Source of the DNA: CAZDOD01 sp964506935
Lineage (GTDB): Bacteria; Desulfobacterota; Zymogenia; Zymogenales; Zymogenaceae
DNA: 9,296 bases
Reading direction: 5' to 3'
Assembly: GCA_964506935.1 (NCBI GenBank)
Contig: CAZDOD010000113.1
Location: forward strand, 1-9,296
Shown here: piece by piece, positions 1-6,631 of the stretch
Numbering within the stretch: the stretch's first letter is position 1
Layout: each line of letters starts with the position of its first letter
Notes under the pieces: model-generated
What the model was told of the DNA's origin: nothing
Seen by the model: only the letters and a program-made list of their open reading frames with translations
The model's database searches: none
Position numbers and translations under genes: made by a program

Positions 1-140
1 CAGGAATCTTTTGGTGCAAATATCCCGGCATTTTTACCGATCAGCTTTTCCGCGGTCTTCCACCCGTGCATCTTCGCATTAGAGGGACTTGTATATATGA
101 TTTTTCCCTCGAGGTCAGTAACAGTAATCCCTATCTCCAT
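1..140 (-). CDS. PAS-domain sensor protein, N-terminal fragment
   Basis: The gene runs off the left edge, so only about 46 codons are visible. Translated from the ATG at 138-140, they give a typical PAS-domain start: an IGITVTD strand, a DLEGKIIY hairpin, then SPSNAKMHGW and EKLIGK. This matches the family pattern of D-x-x-G-x-I-x-Y followed by G-(Y/W)-x-x-E-x-L-I-G-K. PAS domains sense ligands, redox state or light, and usually sit at the front of histidine kinases, diguanylate cyclases or sigma-54 activators. The output domain lies outside the window, so the class of sensor is unknown. An in-frame GTG at 153-155 is an alternative start, preceded directly by a stop at 156-158. Neither start has a good Shine-Dalgarno. 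Coding similarity seems to continue upstream in another frame (see findings), so the true N-terminus is uncertain. The gene is preceded by its own promoter, so it is probably not part of the upstream oxidase operon. Confidence 0.72.
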   Translation of the reverse strand, partial: MEIGITVTDLEGKIIYTSPSNAKMHGWKTAEKLIGKNAGIFAPKDS

Positions 141-219
141 ACTCTTACCGCCCACTCAAAATGTTTCGTATCTTCAATACTCCTGATACTTTCCCCCCAC
201 ACACACAAATCACTATTGA

Positions 220-249
220 AAAATACAATATTCCTTTTTATAATGTCAA
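220..249 (-). promoter_or_regulatory. Sigma-70-type promoter for the PAS gene
   Basis: On the minus strand a perfect -35 hexamer TTGACA (244-249) is followed after 18 bases by TATTTT (220-225, four of six matches to the -10 consensus). The surroundings are very AT-rich, and it lies in the gap between the oxidase stop and the PAS gene. The predicted transcription start is near 213, giving a leader of about 70 bases. The call is sequence inspection only. Confidence 0.45.
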
Positions 250-278
250 GGAAATTTTTACAAGATTTTAAAATAGGT

Positions 279-303
279 AAAAAACTCCCCCGATAACTTC
301 GGA
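279..303 (-). terminator. Weak candidate terminator after the oxidase gene
   Basis: On the minus strand, CCGA / AGTTA loop / TCGG (290-302) is followed by GGAG and then six T (279-284). The stem is only four base pairs plus a possible wobble pair, and a short spacer separates it from the T tract. A terminator is expected here, between the end of the oxidase operon and the next promoter, but this one is poor. Confidence 0.22.
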
Positions 304-311
304 CATCCTCC

Positions 312-1997
312 CTACTTCTTTTTCCCTTCATAGTCTAATCCGAGCGTACCGCCGGGATTCAATATGTAGTCGGGATCGAGATAGTTTTTTATCGCCTTTA
401 ACATCCCGAAGGCTACCGGGCCGATGTGACTCTCATACCACGGCGCAAAGGTCTTGCCTATGCCATGGTGATGAGAGAGGCTCCCGCCGCTCTTGACGAT
501 GGCGTCGATGATGCTGTGATGAAACCTGTTGTAATCGCTGATCTCTTCTCCCCTCTTCATGGGTGACAGAAAGATGAAGTAGAGGTTCGCCCCGTTCTCG
601 TACGCATGGGATGCGTGAACCATACAAACCGTTCTCGGCCTCTTTTTGATGACTTTCCTCACGTCCTTCCAGACATGCTTGATGTTTTCCCAGCTGCAGG
701 CCGTCTCTAGAGTGTCGGAGATGATCCCCAAGTCCATCAGATCGTCTTTCATATAGGCGTCTGCGTATCGGCGCTTCCAGTACCCCTTTACGCCGACGGA
801 TCCCACTCCGAAGCCCCCCCTCTTTCTTGCGATCTTCCTGATCTTTTTCTTTATGAGCTTTCCGTGAGCGAGGTCCCCCTCTGAAGTCCCGAGAAGGAGA
901 ACCCGCTTTGACGGCTTGTATCCCAAGAGCTTCAGGATCTTATCGAAGATCGTCCCCTCCATTCCCTGAACCGTCATGGCGATGTCGGTCTCTTCGGGGT
1001 CCGAGATGCGTATCATAGATGGGTAGCCGAATCCACCCTGCATGATCTCCCGCATTGCCGAAAGCCCGCTGTCCCAGTCCTTGAAGAACCATGTGAACAT
1101 CTGCCTGTCCTTCGGGTTGTAAGGCCGTATCTTGAGGGTGACCTCGGTTATGACGCCGAAGGCCCCTTCGCTCCCGATGATGATCTGGTCTATATCCGGG
1201 CCGATCGCCGCCGCCGGAAATTTCTTCGTTACGATCATCCCCTTGGGCGTAACTACCCTCATGCAGATCACCATGTCTTCGATCTTGCCGTAGCCGGTAG
1301 ATTGACCCCCGGCGCCCCGGGTCGCCACCCATCCCCCGACGCACGAGTACTCAAAGGACTGGGGAAAGTGGCCGCAGGTGAATCCGGTCTTGATCGTCTT
1401 GCTCCTGTAGTTATTCAGATACTCCTCGTAGGCCGGCCCGAACATCCCCGGCTGGACGCGGGCCATAAAGCTTACCTCGTCTATCTCGAGAACCTTTTTC
1501 ATATGTCGGGTCAGGTCGAGGCTTATCCCGCCCTTTACCGGCACAACGCCGAGGGTAACCGAAGACCTCCCCGCAAACGGGGTGATCGGTATCTTCTTTT
1601 CGGCGCAGTATTTGACGATTTTGATCACGTCCTCTTCGCCATTAGGATAGACTACGATGTCGGGTGGATGTGGGACATTTTCAGTCCTTATCGTCATGAC
1701 GTCCATATATGCGTAGCTGAAGGCGTGCCTCGTCCGCTCATATTTTGTTTCGTCGATATTCTTTTCGCCGACGATCCCGGCTATCTTCTTGATATCCTGC
1801 GGCGCGATCTTGGGCTTCGGGAGTTCCTTTAACTCTTCAAGGCCGGGGAGATGGGGATTCCTGATCTCGTCATCGGTCAATTTGAAGGTCCTTTTCGCGA
1901 ATTCCATGAGCCTGTCGCTCGGATGATGGAAGGCCTTCGGGTCGCCCCATTTTAGTATTGAGCGATAAGATGTCTTAGAAAACTTTTCTATCCACAT
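312..1997 (-). CDS. AGPS-family FAD-binding oxidase (alkyl-DHAP synthase-like)
   Basis: This 561-residue protein has the FAD_binding_4 / vanillyl-alcohol-oxidase fold. Residues 111-150 hold the first FAD-binding strands (PPDIVVYPNGEEDV) and the loop PFAGRSSVTLG. Residues 204-247 (TGFTCGHFPQSFEYSCVGGW, then ATRGAGG and YGKIEDMV), and IIGSEGAFGVITEVTLKIRP (273-292) closely follow alkylglycerone-phosphate synthase. The C-terminal half carries HAYENGANLYF (464-474) and SLSHHHGIGK (506-515), the AGPS active-site Tyr and His-cluster regions, and ends in DPDYILNPGG as FAD-linked oxidase C domains do. AGPS exchanges the acyl chain of acyl-DHAP for a fatty alcohol to make ether lipids. Many bacterial relatives have unproven substrates, so D-2-hydroxyacid dehydrogenase-like activity is the main alternative. 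The protein has no membrane segment and is likely cytosolic or peripheral. The ATG is supported by AGGAGA at 2005-2010, seven bases upstream. It lies 21 bases after the HAD gene and is probably the last gene of that operon. Confidence 0.85.
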   Translation of the reverse strand: MWIEKFSKTSYRSILKWGDPKAFHHPSDRLMEFAKRTFKLTDDEIRNPHLPGLEELKELPKPKIAPQDIKKIAGIVGEKNIDETKYERTRHAFSYAYMDVMTIRTENVPHPPDIVVYPNGEEDVIKIVKYCAEKKIPITPFAGRSSVTLGVVPVKGGISLDLTRHMKKVLEIDEVSFMARVQPGMFGPAYEEYLNNYRSKTIKTGFTCGHFPQSFEYSCVGGWVATRGAGGQSTGYGKIEDMVICMRVVTPKGMIVTKKFPAAAIGPDIDQIIIGSEGAFGVITEVTLKIRPYNPKDRQMFTWFFKDWDSGLSAMREIMQGGFGYPSMIRISDPEETDIAMTVQGMEGTIFDKILKLLGYKPSKRVLLLGTSEGDLAHGKLIKKKIRKIARKRGGFGVGSVGVKGYWKRRYADAYMKDDLMDLGIISDTLETACSWENIKHVWKDVRKVIKKRPRTVCMVHASHAYENGANLYFIFLSPMKRGEEISDYNRFHHSIIDAIVKSGGSLSHHHGIGKTFAPWYESHIGPVAFGMLKAIKNYLDPDYILNPGGTLGLDYEGKKK

Positions 1998-2018
1998 TGG
2001 TATGTCTCCTATTTCAAA

Positions 2019-2819
2019 TTAGTTATCTCTTTTGGACAATATTATTTTAATAGCCTCCGAAAAACCCTCCCCCCCCTCCATTTCGGTTATGTATGCCGGG
2101 GGATGCTTTAAGAGGTCGAGAAATCTTCGGACGTTTGCCACCCCCACCGAGTTGGGAAAGAATCTGAACATCGGCTCGTCGTTCGGGGAATCGCCGAAGA
2201 AGATGAATTTTCCCCTGTTTTCGTCGATTTCGACCCCCAGGACCTCTTTTACAAAAACCTTCGTCATAGTGAGCTTGTCGTAGTCTCCAAACCAGCCGTT
2301 TACATGTATCGAGCTTACCTTGAAGTTCACGCCGTATGCCGTAAATATATTACATATCTTTTGGATGTCACCCTTAGAGAGCGCCGGCACATCCTCGGTA
2401 AAATCTATCGCAATATCAAAGAGACGATAGGGCTGATCCGAGGCGTAGGCCGTCCCCGGGACTTTCTTCAAAATCTCATCTCCGATGGACCTCAATTCTG
2501 CCCTCTTTTTTTCTATCTCACTTGGCTCTATGAAAAACCTCCTTACGAGCTTTTTCTTGTCCTCATCGTAGTAGAAATATAGGGCGCCGTTTTCGCCCAC
2601 CACCCCCGATACAGGCCACATTCGGGCGATGTGGTCACACCACCCGGCGGGCCTCCCCGTGATTGGAACGGTTCGTATCCCCGCCCTTTTCAACGACCAG
2701 AGGGCCGAAAAAGACCTATCGGGGATTTTTCCGTAAAGTGTGAAGGTGTCGTCGATATCGAACAGCACCGTCGATATAGATTCGGCGACGTCTTTTTCTA
2801 TATCCTTTATCGCTTTCAT
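2019..2819 (-). CDS. HAD-IIB family phosphatase, sugar-phosphate type
   Basis: At 266 residues this has the normal length for a Cof/sucrose-phosphatase-like HAD hydrolase. Motif I is FDIDDTFT (Asp21 nucleophile, Asp23, Thr25), motif II is VPITGRP (Thr54), motif III is probably Lys182, and motif IV is FFGDSPND (Asp210, Asp214). A C2B cap lies between about residues 60 and 180, including GVVGENGALYFYY (72-84), typical of class IIB members acting on phosphorylated sugars (sucrose-6-phosphate, mannosyl-3-phosphoglycerate and trehalose-6-phosphate phosphatases). All catalytic residues appear present, so it should be active; the substrate cannot be read from sequence. It is cytosolic, with no signal peptide. 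It starts at an ATG 34 bases after the upstream membrane gene, and no convincing Shine-Dalgarno precedes it, so it may depend on coupling within the operon. A run of eight G lies in the last 20 codons (EMEGGEGF) but leaves the frame intact. Confidence 0.85.
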   Translation of the reverse strand: MKAIKDIEKDVAESISTVLFDIDDTFTLYGKIPDRSFSALWSLKRAGIRTVPITGRPAGWCDHIARMWPVSGVVGENGALYFYYDEDKKKLVRRFFIEPSEIEKKRAELRSIGDEILKKVPGTAYASDQPYRLFDIAIDFTEDVPALSKGDIQKICNIFTAYGVNFKVSSIHVNGWFGDYDKLTMTKVFVKEVLGVEIDENRGKFIFFGDSPNDEPMFRFFPNSVGVANVRRFLDLLKHPPAYITEMEGGEGFSEAIKIILSKRDN

Positions 2820-2853
2820 AAGAAATTCTTGGATTCGGCCCCACTAAATCCCA

Positions 2854-3237
2854 CTACCATGCAAGTACAATGATCCCCATGATGACTAGGATTATCACAA
2901 TACCGAGCACAATTAACTGGGCGAGGCCCTGAAAAAGCCACGTAAGGAACGCCTTTCCCCACGTGGTGTCAAAGATCATCTTTAAAACGACGAGGGTGAT
3001 AAGGAGCCCCAACATCCATCCTACAATTGAGCCGAAGCCGAAAAGCGCCGAGGCGAGGCCGGTAAGTACCCAGACCAGAAGACTCGACACGAGTGCCGCC
3101 CAAAAGGACTTTATGAAGGTCGCACCCTCGATCCCCGAGATCTTGGCGCCGAACCATATGAAGATCGCCGATACCGCCGTGGCGACAACAATACAGCCCA
3201 ATAAAAATAGAAACAAGAAAAATCCTAGAAGTTCCAT
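2854..3237 (-). CDS. Small four-helix integral membrane protein
   Basis: I do not recognise a named family for this 127-residue, very hydrophobic protein. Four membrane segments are visible at about residues 4-29, 45-67, 70-88 and 97-126. They are separated by short loops holding the few charges (Lys32, Glu37, Lys43, Lys86, Asp90, Lys95). There is no signal peptide, catalytic motif or cysteine cluster. The start ATG has AGGGG six to seven bases upstream, and the gene begins only 15 bases after the stop of the HlyD-type adaptor, so the two are almost certainly co-transcribed and possibly translationally coupled. By position it could be a membrane partner of that adaptor, but its size is far below an ABC permease or an RND/MFS pump. 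Inner-membrane location is inferred from hydrophobicity alone. Confidence 0.75.
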   Translation of the reverse strand: MELLGFFLFLFLLGCIVVATAVSAIFIWFGAKISGIEGATFIKSFWAALVSSLLVWVLTGLASALFGFGSIVGWMLGLLITLVVLKMIFDTTWGKAFLTWLFQGLAQLIVLGIVIILVIMGIIVLAW

Positions 3238-3252
3238 GATTATCCCCTATAT

Positions 3253-4137
3253 TTAATTTTCAGTATTTATAAATGCTATGGCCTTTCTCGTATCACCCGT
3301 AGCAAGGACATCGAAATCGCTATTACGCGACGGCCGAAGCCTCAATTTTACGATAGCGTTATTTCTATTTCCACCCTCGCCAACTATGATTTCAGAGATA
3401 TATCCAGAAATATATCCCATCTTCAATCTTATCGGGATTGCTATCCCGTCATCGCCCAGCGAGGGGAGTCTACCGGAAGATAGGGAACCGATGAAGTAAA
3501 TATCCCCGTCCGCTGCGATCTCGGCGGCCTCTTCACCCCTGAGGAGATATCCCCCCTCCCATTCGAGATATCTCGTTATAAATCCGCCCCCTGGAGAAAC
3601 CACAAAGACCGAGTCATATTCCATTTCGACGATCTCAAGCTCTGCCTCGGCCTTATCCACGTCTTTGGAGATGCGATCGAGCTTCGCCTCGGCTTTTTCC
3701 TTCTCACGCTTGGCGAATTCCCACTCATCGGCGGTCCTTACGACCTCCATTCTCGCAACGGCCCCGGCTTTATAGAGTCTTTTATATCTCTCGTATCTTC
3801 CCGCAAGATAGCCGTATTGTGAGAGGGCGTTCTCATACTCCTTTTTCGCCTTCTCCTCATCTCTCAATAATCTATCGAGCTTTTCCCTGGCACGGAGAAG
3901 CTCGGCTTCCGAGTCAGCAGGATTGAGTTTTAGGATCAACTCACCACTGTCTATCCTTTCCCCGATATCCTTTTCGATCTTTTCGACCTCGCCGGACGTC
4001 CCCGAACTTATCGGCGTAAAATCCGCGGTTATCTCACCGCGGACAAAAATTATCCCGGTAGATGTCCCCTTACACGAAAGGAAGAGAAGAAAAATCCAAA
4101 GGTAGATGAGACAAAGGAAAATCCTCCTTGATATCAT
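3253..4137 (-). CDS. HlyD/RND-type periplasmic adaptor with lipoprotein-like signal
   Basis: This 294-residue protein begins with a positively charged N-terminus (RR), a hydrophobic stretch (residues 6-21) and a lipobox-like FLSC with Cys22. It is therefore probably an inner- or outer-membrane lipoprotein facing the periplasm, although Phe at -3 is not the usual residue. Residues 43-72 form the first half of a biotinyl-lipoyl-like domain (SSGTSGEVEKI, then GERIDSGELILKLNP). Residues 75-175 are a charged helical hairpin rich in Glu, Lys and Arg, predicted to be a coiled coil. Residues 177-209 give the second lipoyl half (VFVVSPGGGFI ... EGGYLLRGEEAAEIA), followed by a beta-barrel region to the end. 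This is the order of membrane-fusion proteins that link an inner-membrane pump to an outer-membrane channel. No pump or TolC-like gene is in the window; the only close partner is the 127-residue membrane protein. The ATG has no Shine-Dalgarno, while AGGAGG sits inside codons 4-5. Confidence 0.82.
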   Translation of the reverse strand: MISRRIFLCLIYLWIFLLFLSCKGTSTGIIFVRGEITADFTPISSGTSGEVEKIEKDIGERIDSGELILKLNPADSEAELLRAREKLDRLLRDEEKAKKEYENALSQYGYLAGRYERYKRLYKAGAVARMEVVRTADEWEFAKREKEKAEAKLDRISKDVDKAEAELEIVEMEYDSVFVVSPGGGFITRYLEWEGGYLLRGEEAAEIAADGDIYFIGSLSSGRLPSLGDDGIAIPIRLKMGYISGYISEIIVGEGGNRNNAIVKLRLRPSRNSDFDVLATGDTRKAIAFINTEN

Positions 4138-4216
4138 AGTTTCTATTTCGTATTTAAACTATACATATAGAAGGGAAGACCTTTTACGAATCTACTGAGA
4201 GTTAGATATTAGGCTA

Positions 4217-4253
4217 GAACAAAACCGGCCCCGGCTTTGTGCCGGGGCCTTCT
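4217..4253 (-). terminator. Strong rho-independent terminator after the acyl-CoA ligase gene
   Basis: On the minus strand a perfect 9-bp stem GGCCCCGGC / GCCGGGGCC (4241-4249 and 4227-4235) encloses the loop ACAAA. It is followed by GGTTTTGTT as an imperfect U tract. It lies about 20 bases past the ligase stop codon and separates that gene from the adaptor operon. It is the clearest structural RNA element in the window. Confidence 0.85.
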
Positions 4254-4270
4254 TGGTTTAATCAAATTTC

Positions 4271-5986
4271 CTACTTTTTCGCCTTCTCCATCTTTGCCAG
4301 CTCCTTCGCCCTGAGCTCCTTTCTCAATATCTTCCCAACGGCACTCATGGGGAGGGAGTCCGTAAATTCCACCAGTTTTGGAACCTTATATGCCGCAAGC
4401 TTCTCCTTGCAGTATTTGATGATCTCGTCTTCCGTGGCCTTCTCGCCCTCTTTCAGGACGACAAAAACCTTTACGGTCTCACCGCGATACTCATGGGGGA
4501 CTCCGATGGCGCACGCCTCGGCGACCTTCGGGTGCTCATAGAGAACCTCGTCAATGTCCCTCGGATAGATGTTGTATCCACCCGCAATGATCATGTCTTT
4601 TTTCCTGTCGACGATAAAGAAGTACCCCTCTTCATCCATCGTTCCGATATCCCCTGTAAAGAGCCACCCATTCTTGAGTGCGACCTTAGTCTCATCGGGT
4701 CTCTTGTAATATCCCTTCATCACCTGTGGGCCCTTAATGATGATCTCACCGGGCTCGCCGACACCCATCTCCTTTGTCCCCTTATCTATATCGACGATCT
4801 TGAACTCGGTATCGGAAACCGGAAGGCCTATGCTCCCGACCTTTGTCTTCCCACCGTAGGGATTTATCGAGGCCACGGGTGTCGTCTCGGAAAGCCCGTA
4901 CCCCTCGCATATCTGGGAGCCTGATGCCTCCTCGAATTCCCTGATCGTCTCCTTTGCCAGAGGGGCAGCGCCGGAGAAACACCCCTTCAACGACTTGAGG
5001 TTGTACTTCTTGAAGTCGGGGTGCCTGAGCATACCGACGTACATCGTTGGGACGGCGGGGAGGAATGTGGGTTTGTATGTGTTGATGGCCTCAAGCAGCG
5101 CCAGAGGCTCCGGCCTCGGTATTAGAACCGTGCTCCATCCGTTCCACATGCAGTTGTTCATAACCGCCGTCATGCCGAAGGAATGGAAGAAGGGAAGCGC
5201 TCCCACAAGCGATTCTTCCCCCTTTTTAAAAGTAGGGAACCAAGCGGTAGCCTGCTGGACGTTCTTGGAGAGGTTTGCGTGAGTCAGCATCACACCTTTG
5301 GAAACACCGGTCGTCCCGCCGGTGTACTGGAATGCCCCCAGGTCATCGAAATCCAGTTTGACCTTCGGGGGATTTGGTTTGTGACTCTTTATGATGTCAA
5401 GAAACTCGTGGACATCTTTTGTCTTTTCTACCTCCCTGAACATCCCCTTTTTTACGATGGGAAAGAGCTGTTTCTTCGGAAACGGAAGATAGTCGTTGAT
5501 GTGGCATACTATTATCTTCTTAACTTTGGTTTTGGGCTTTAGTGCTATCATCCTCGGGGCTAATAGATCGAGTGTTACGAGATACTCCGACTCGGAGTCG
5601 TTTAGCTGGTGTTCCAATTCCCTGTCTGTATAGAGTGGGTTATTGAGAACCATAGAGGCGCCTGCGGCCATTGCGCCGTAATAGGCGATGACCATCTGCG
5701 GGATGTTCGGAAGAAGGGTCGCCACCCTGCTCCCCTTTTTGACTCCCATTTCTGCCATTGCCGTGGCGAACCGATCGACCAATCCCCCTAGTTCTTTATA
5801 TGTGATCACCTTACCCAAAAAGATAAGGGCGGGATTTTTAGGGAATTTCTTTACGGTGCGACGAAAAGCCTCTACAATCGTCGTCTGTTCATAGTCGATA
5901 GTCGCGGGAACACCTTTGGGATAAAAACCGATCCAGGGCTTCCCCTTCGGTGATTTGCCTTGGGTCTCTTGCTTAGATTTTGCCAT
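4271..5986 (-). CDS. Long-chain fatty-acid-CoA ligase (AMP-forming)
   Basis: This 571-residue member of the ANL superfamily has its motifs complete and in order: the phosphate loop YTGGTTGVSKG (221-231), LPFFHSFG (264-271), EGYGLSETTP (361-370), TGD (444-446), VDRKKDMIIAGGYNIYP (459-475), and the catalytic lysine in PMSAVGKILRKEL (Lys552). It activates a fatty acid with ATP to an acyl-adenylate and then transfers it to CoA. The overall pattern and length match bacterial FadD-type ligases rather than acetyl-CoA synthetase or NRPS domains; exact chain length is not readable. The N-terminal tail is Lys-rich with no signal peptide, so the enzyme is cytosolic or peripheral at the membrane. The ATG has a perfect AGGAGG at 5992-5997, five bases upstream. 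It has its own promoter and terminator, so it is probably monocistronic. Possible roles are beta-oxidation, exogenous fatty-acid uptake, or supplying acyl-CoA to lipid synthesis. Confidence 0.92.
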   Translation of the reverse strand: MAKSKQETQGKSPKGKPWIGFYPKGVPATIDYEQTTIVEAFRRTVKKFPKNPALIFLGKVITYKELGGLVDRFATAMAEMGVKKGSRVATLLPNIPQMVIAYYGAMAAGASMVLNNPLYTDRELEHQLNDSESEYLVTLDLLAPRMIALKPKTKVKKIIVCHINDYLPFPKKQLFPIVKKGMFREVEKTKDVHEFLDIIKSHKPNPPKVKLDFDDLGAFQYTGGTTGVSKGVMLTHANLSKNVQQATAWFPTFKKGEESLVGALPFFHSFGMTAVMNNCMWNGWSTVLIPRPEPLALLEAINTYKPTFLPAVPTMYVGMLRHPDFKKYNLKSLKGCFSGAAPLAKETIREFEEASGSQICEGYGLSETTPVASINPYGGKTKVGSIGLPVSDTEFKIVDIDKGTKEMGVGEPGEIIIKGPQVMKGYYKRPDETKVALKNGWLFTGDIGTMDEEGYFFIVDRKKDMIIAGGYNIYPRDIDEVLYEHPKVAEACAIGVPHEYRGETVKVFVVLKEGEKATEDEIIKYCKEKLAAYKVPKLVEFTDSLPMSAVGKILRKELRAKELAKMEKAKK

Positions 5987-6011
5987 GATTGCCTCCTATG
6001 TCTTAATTCCG

Positions 6012-6040
6012 TTTATATATTAGATATCCTTTAGCTTCAA
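6012..6040 (-). promoter_or_regulatory. Sigma-70-type promoter for the acyl-CoA ligase gene
   Basis: On the minus strand TTGAAG (6035-6040, four of six matches) is followed after exactly 17 bases by TATAAA (6012-6017, five of six). The predicted start near 6005 gives a leader of about 20 bases that contains the AGGAGG ribosome site. The region 5987-6173 is otherwise AT-rich and shows no gene. Confidence 0.45.
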
Positions 6041-6173
6041 CAATTTATATATAGGAAGGTCGATAATCAGAAGACCCCCCACTCCTCTCTCAAAAACTGT
6101 CACATACAAGAAAAATTACAGCAGTATTCTATAGCTATTTTTCGGTGAAGTCAAAGAGAATCAGTGATAAAAA

Positions 6174-6572
6174 TTACTGAGGAGAAATCCCTTTCCTCCC
6201 ATCCATTTTAGATAAAGGCCAAAATATATAAGAGACAAAGATAAAAGTCAAAAATAATATTGTGAGGATATGGATTACTAGAAGCGACACGCCCAGGTCC
6301 TCGATGTAGATCAGCTTCCTTACCCACGAGACGATAAAGGAGCCGCCGTAGGTGAAGTCAGAGACCCCTTTCCTCCTCAGATACTCCTCAACTACCGTCA
6401 GGGGGCATAGGGTCCCTCTCGCCTGCATTATGATCGTGAAGACCAGTGCGGCGGTGTGGAAGATCCTAAGAAACTTGAGCTTAAATATGAGCGCTATCGG
6501 AAAGGCGAGGATGATAAATAGTATCCACGCAAAGTGGATCACGAGAACCGCATCTGAGAGGATATTTTCCAT
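6174..6572 (-). CDS. DUF2784 family small membrane protein
   Basis: About 132 residues starting from the ATG at 6570-6572; a TTG four codons upstream (6582-6584) is an alternative start, and neither has a clear ribosome site. It resembles the DUF2784 family: an N-terminal helix with VLVIHFAWILFIIL, a second hydrophobic helix (IFHTAALVFTIIM), then the conserved CPLTVVEEYLRR segment, and a Tyr-Gly-Gly-Ser-Phe-Ile motif before the next helices (a long C-terminal one, VSLLVIHILTILFLTFIFVSY). Three or four membrane segments are expected. The function of this family is unknown. The conserved CPLT cysteine and Glu/Arg residues at the membrane face might bind a ligand or metal, but that is speculation. 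It follows the dGTPase gene by about 60 bases and may be co-transcribed with it. No enzyme motif is seen. Confidence 0.7.
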   Translation of the reverse strand: MENILSDAVLVIHFAWILFIILAFPIALIFKLKFLRIFHTAALVFTIIMQARGTLCPLTVVEEYLRRKGVSDFTYGGSFIVSWVRKLIYIEDLGVSLLVIHILTILFLTFIFVSYIFWPLSKMDGRKGISPQ

Positions 6573-6631
6573 GTTTCGGCTCAAGCAACGGATTTATGAA
6601 TTAATCCATATAGAGTGAAATTAAAAAACTA

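Noticed and set aside
1302..1832. A 176-codon open frame on the plus strand inside the oxidase gene
   Set aside because: It is fully antisense to a well-supported gene and its product has no recognisable motif; it follows from the codon bias of the real gene.
2069..2076. Runs of eight identical bases in the HAD gene (2069-2076) and dGTPase gene (6760-6767), possible phase-variation tracts
   Set aside because: Both encode plausible family residues in frame (Gly-Gly, Pro-Pro), lie near the C-termini, and the genes are not typical phase-variable surface functions.
2854..3237. A lipobox-like LLGC at residues 12-15 of the small membrane protein
   Set aside because: There is no positively charged N-terminal region, and the hydrophobic segment continues past the cysteine, as in a plain membrane helix.
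6161..6180. Imperfect inverted repeat TCAGT...ACTGA around the DUF2784 stop codon, a possible terminator
   Set aside because: The arms are five bases and AT-rich, the repeat overlaps the stop codon, and no T tract follows directly on the minus strand.
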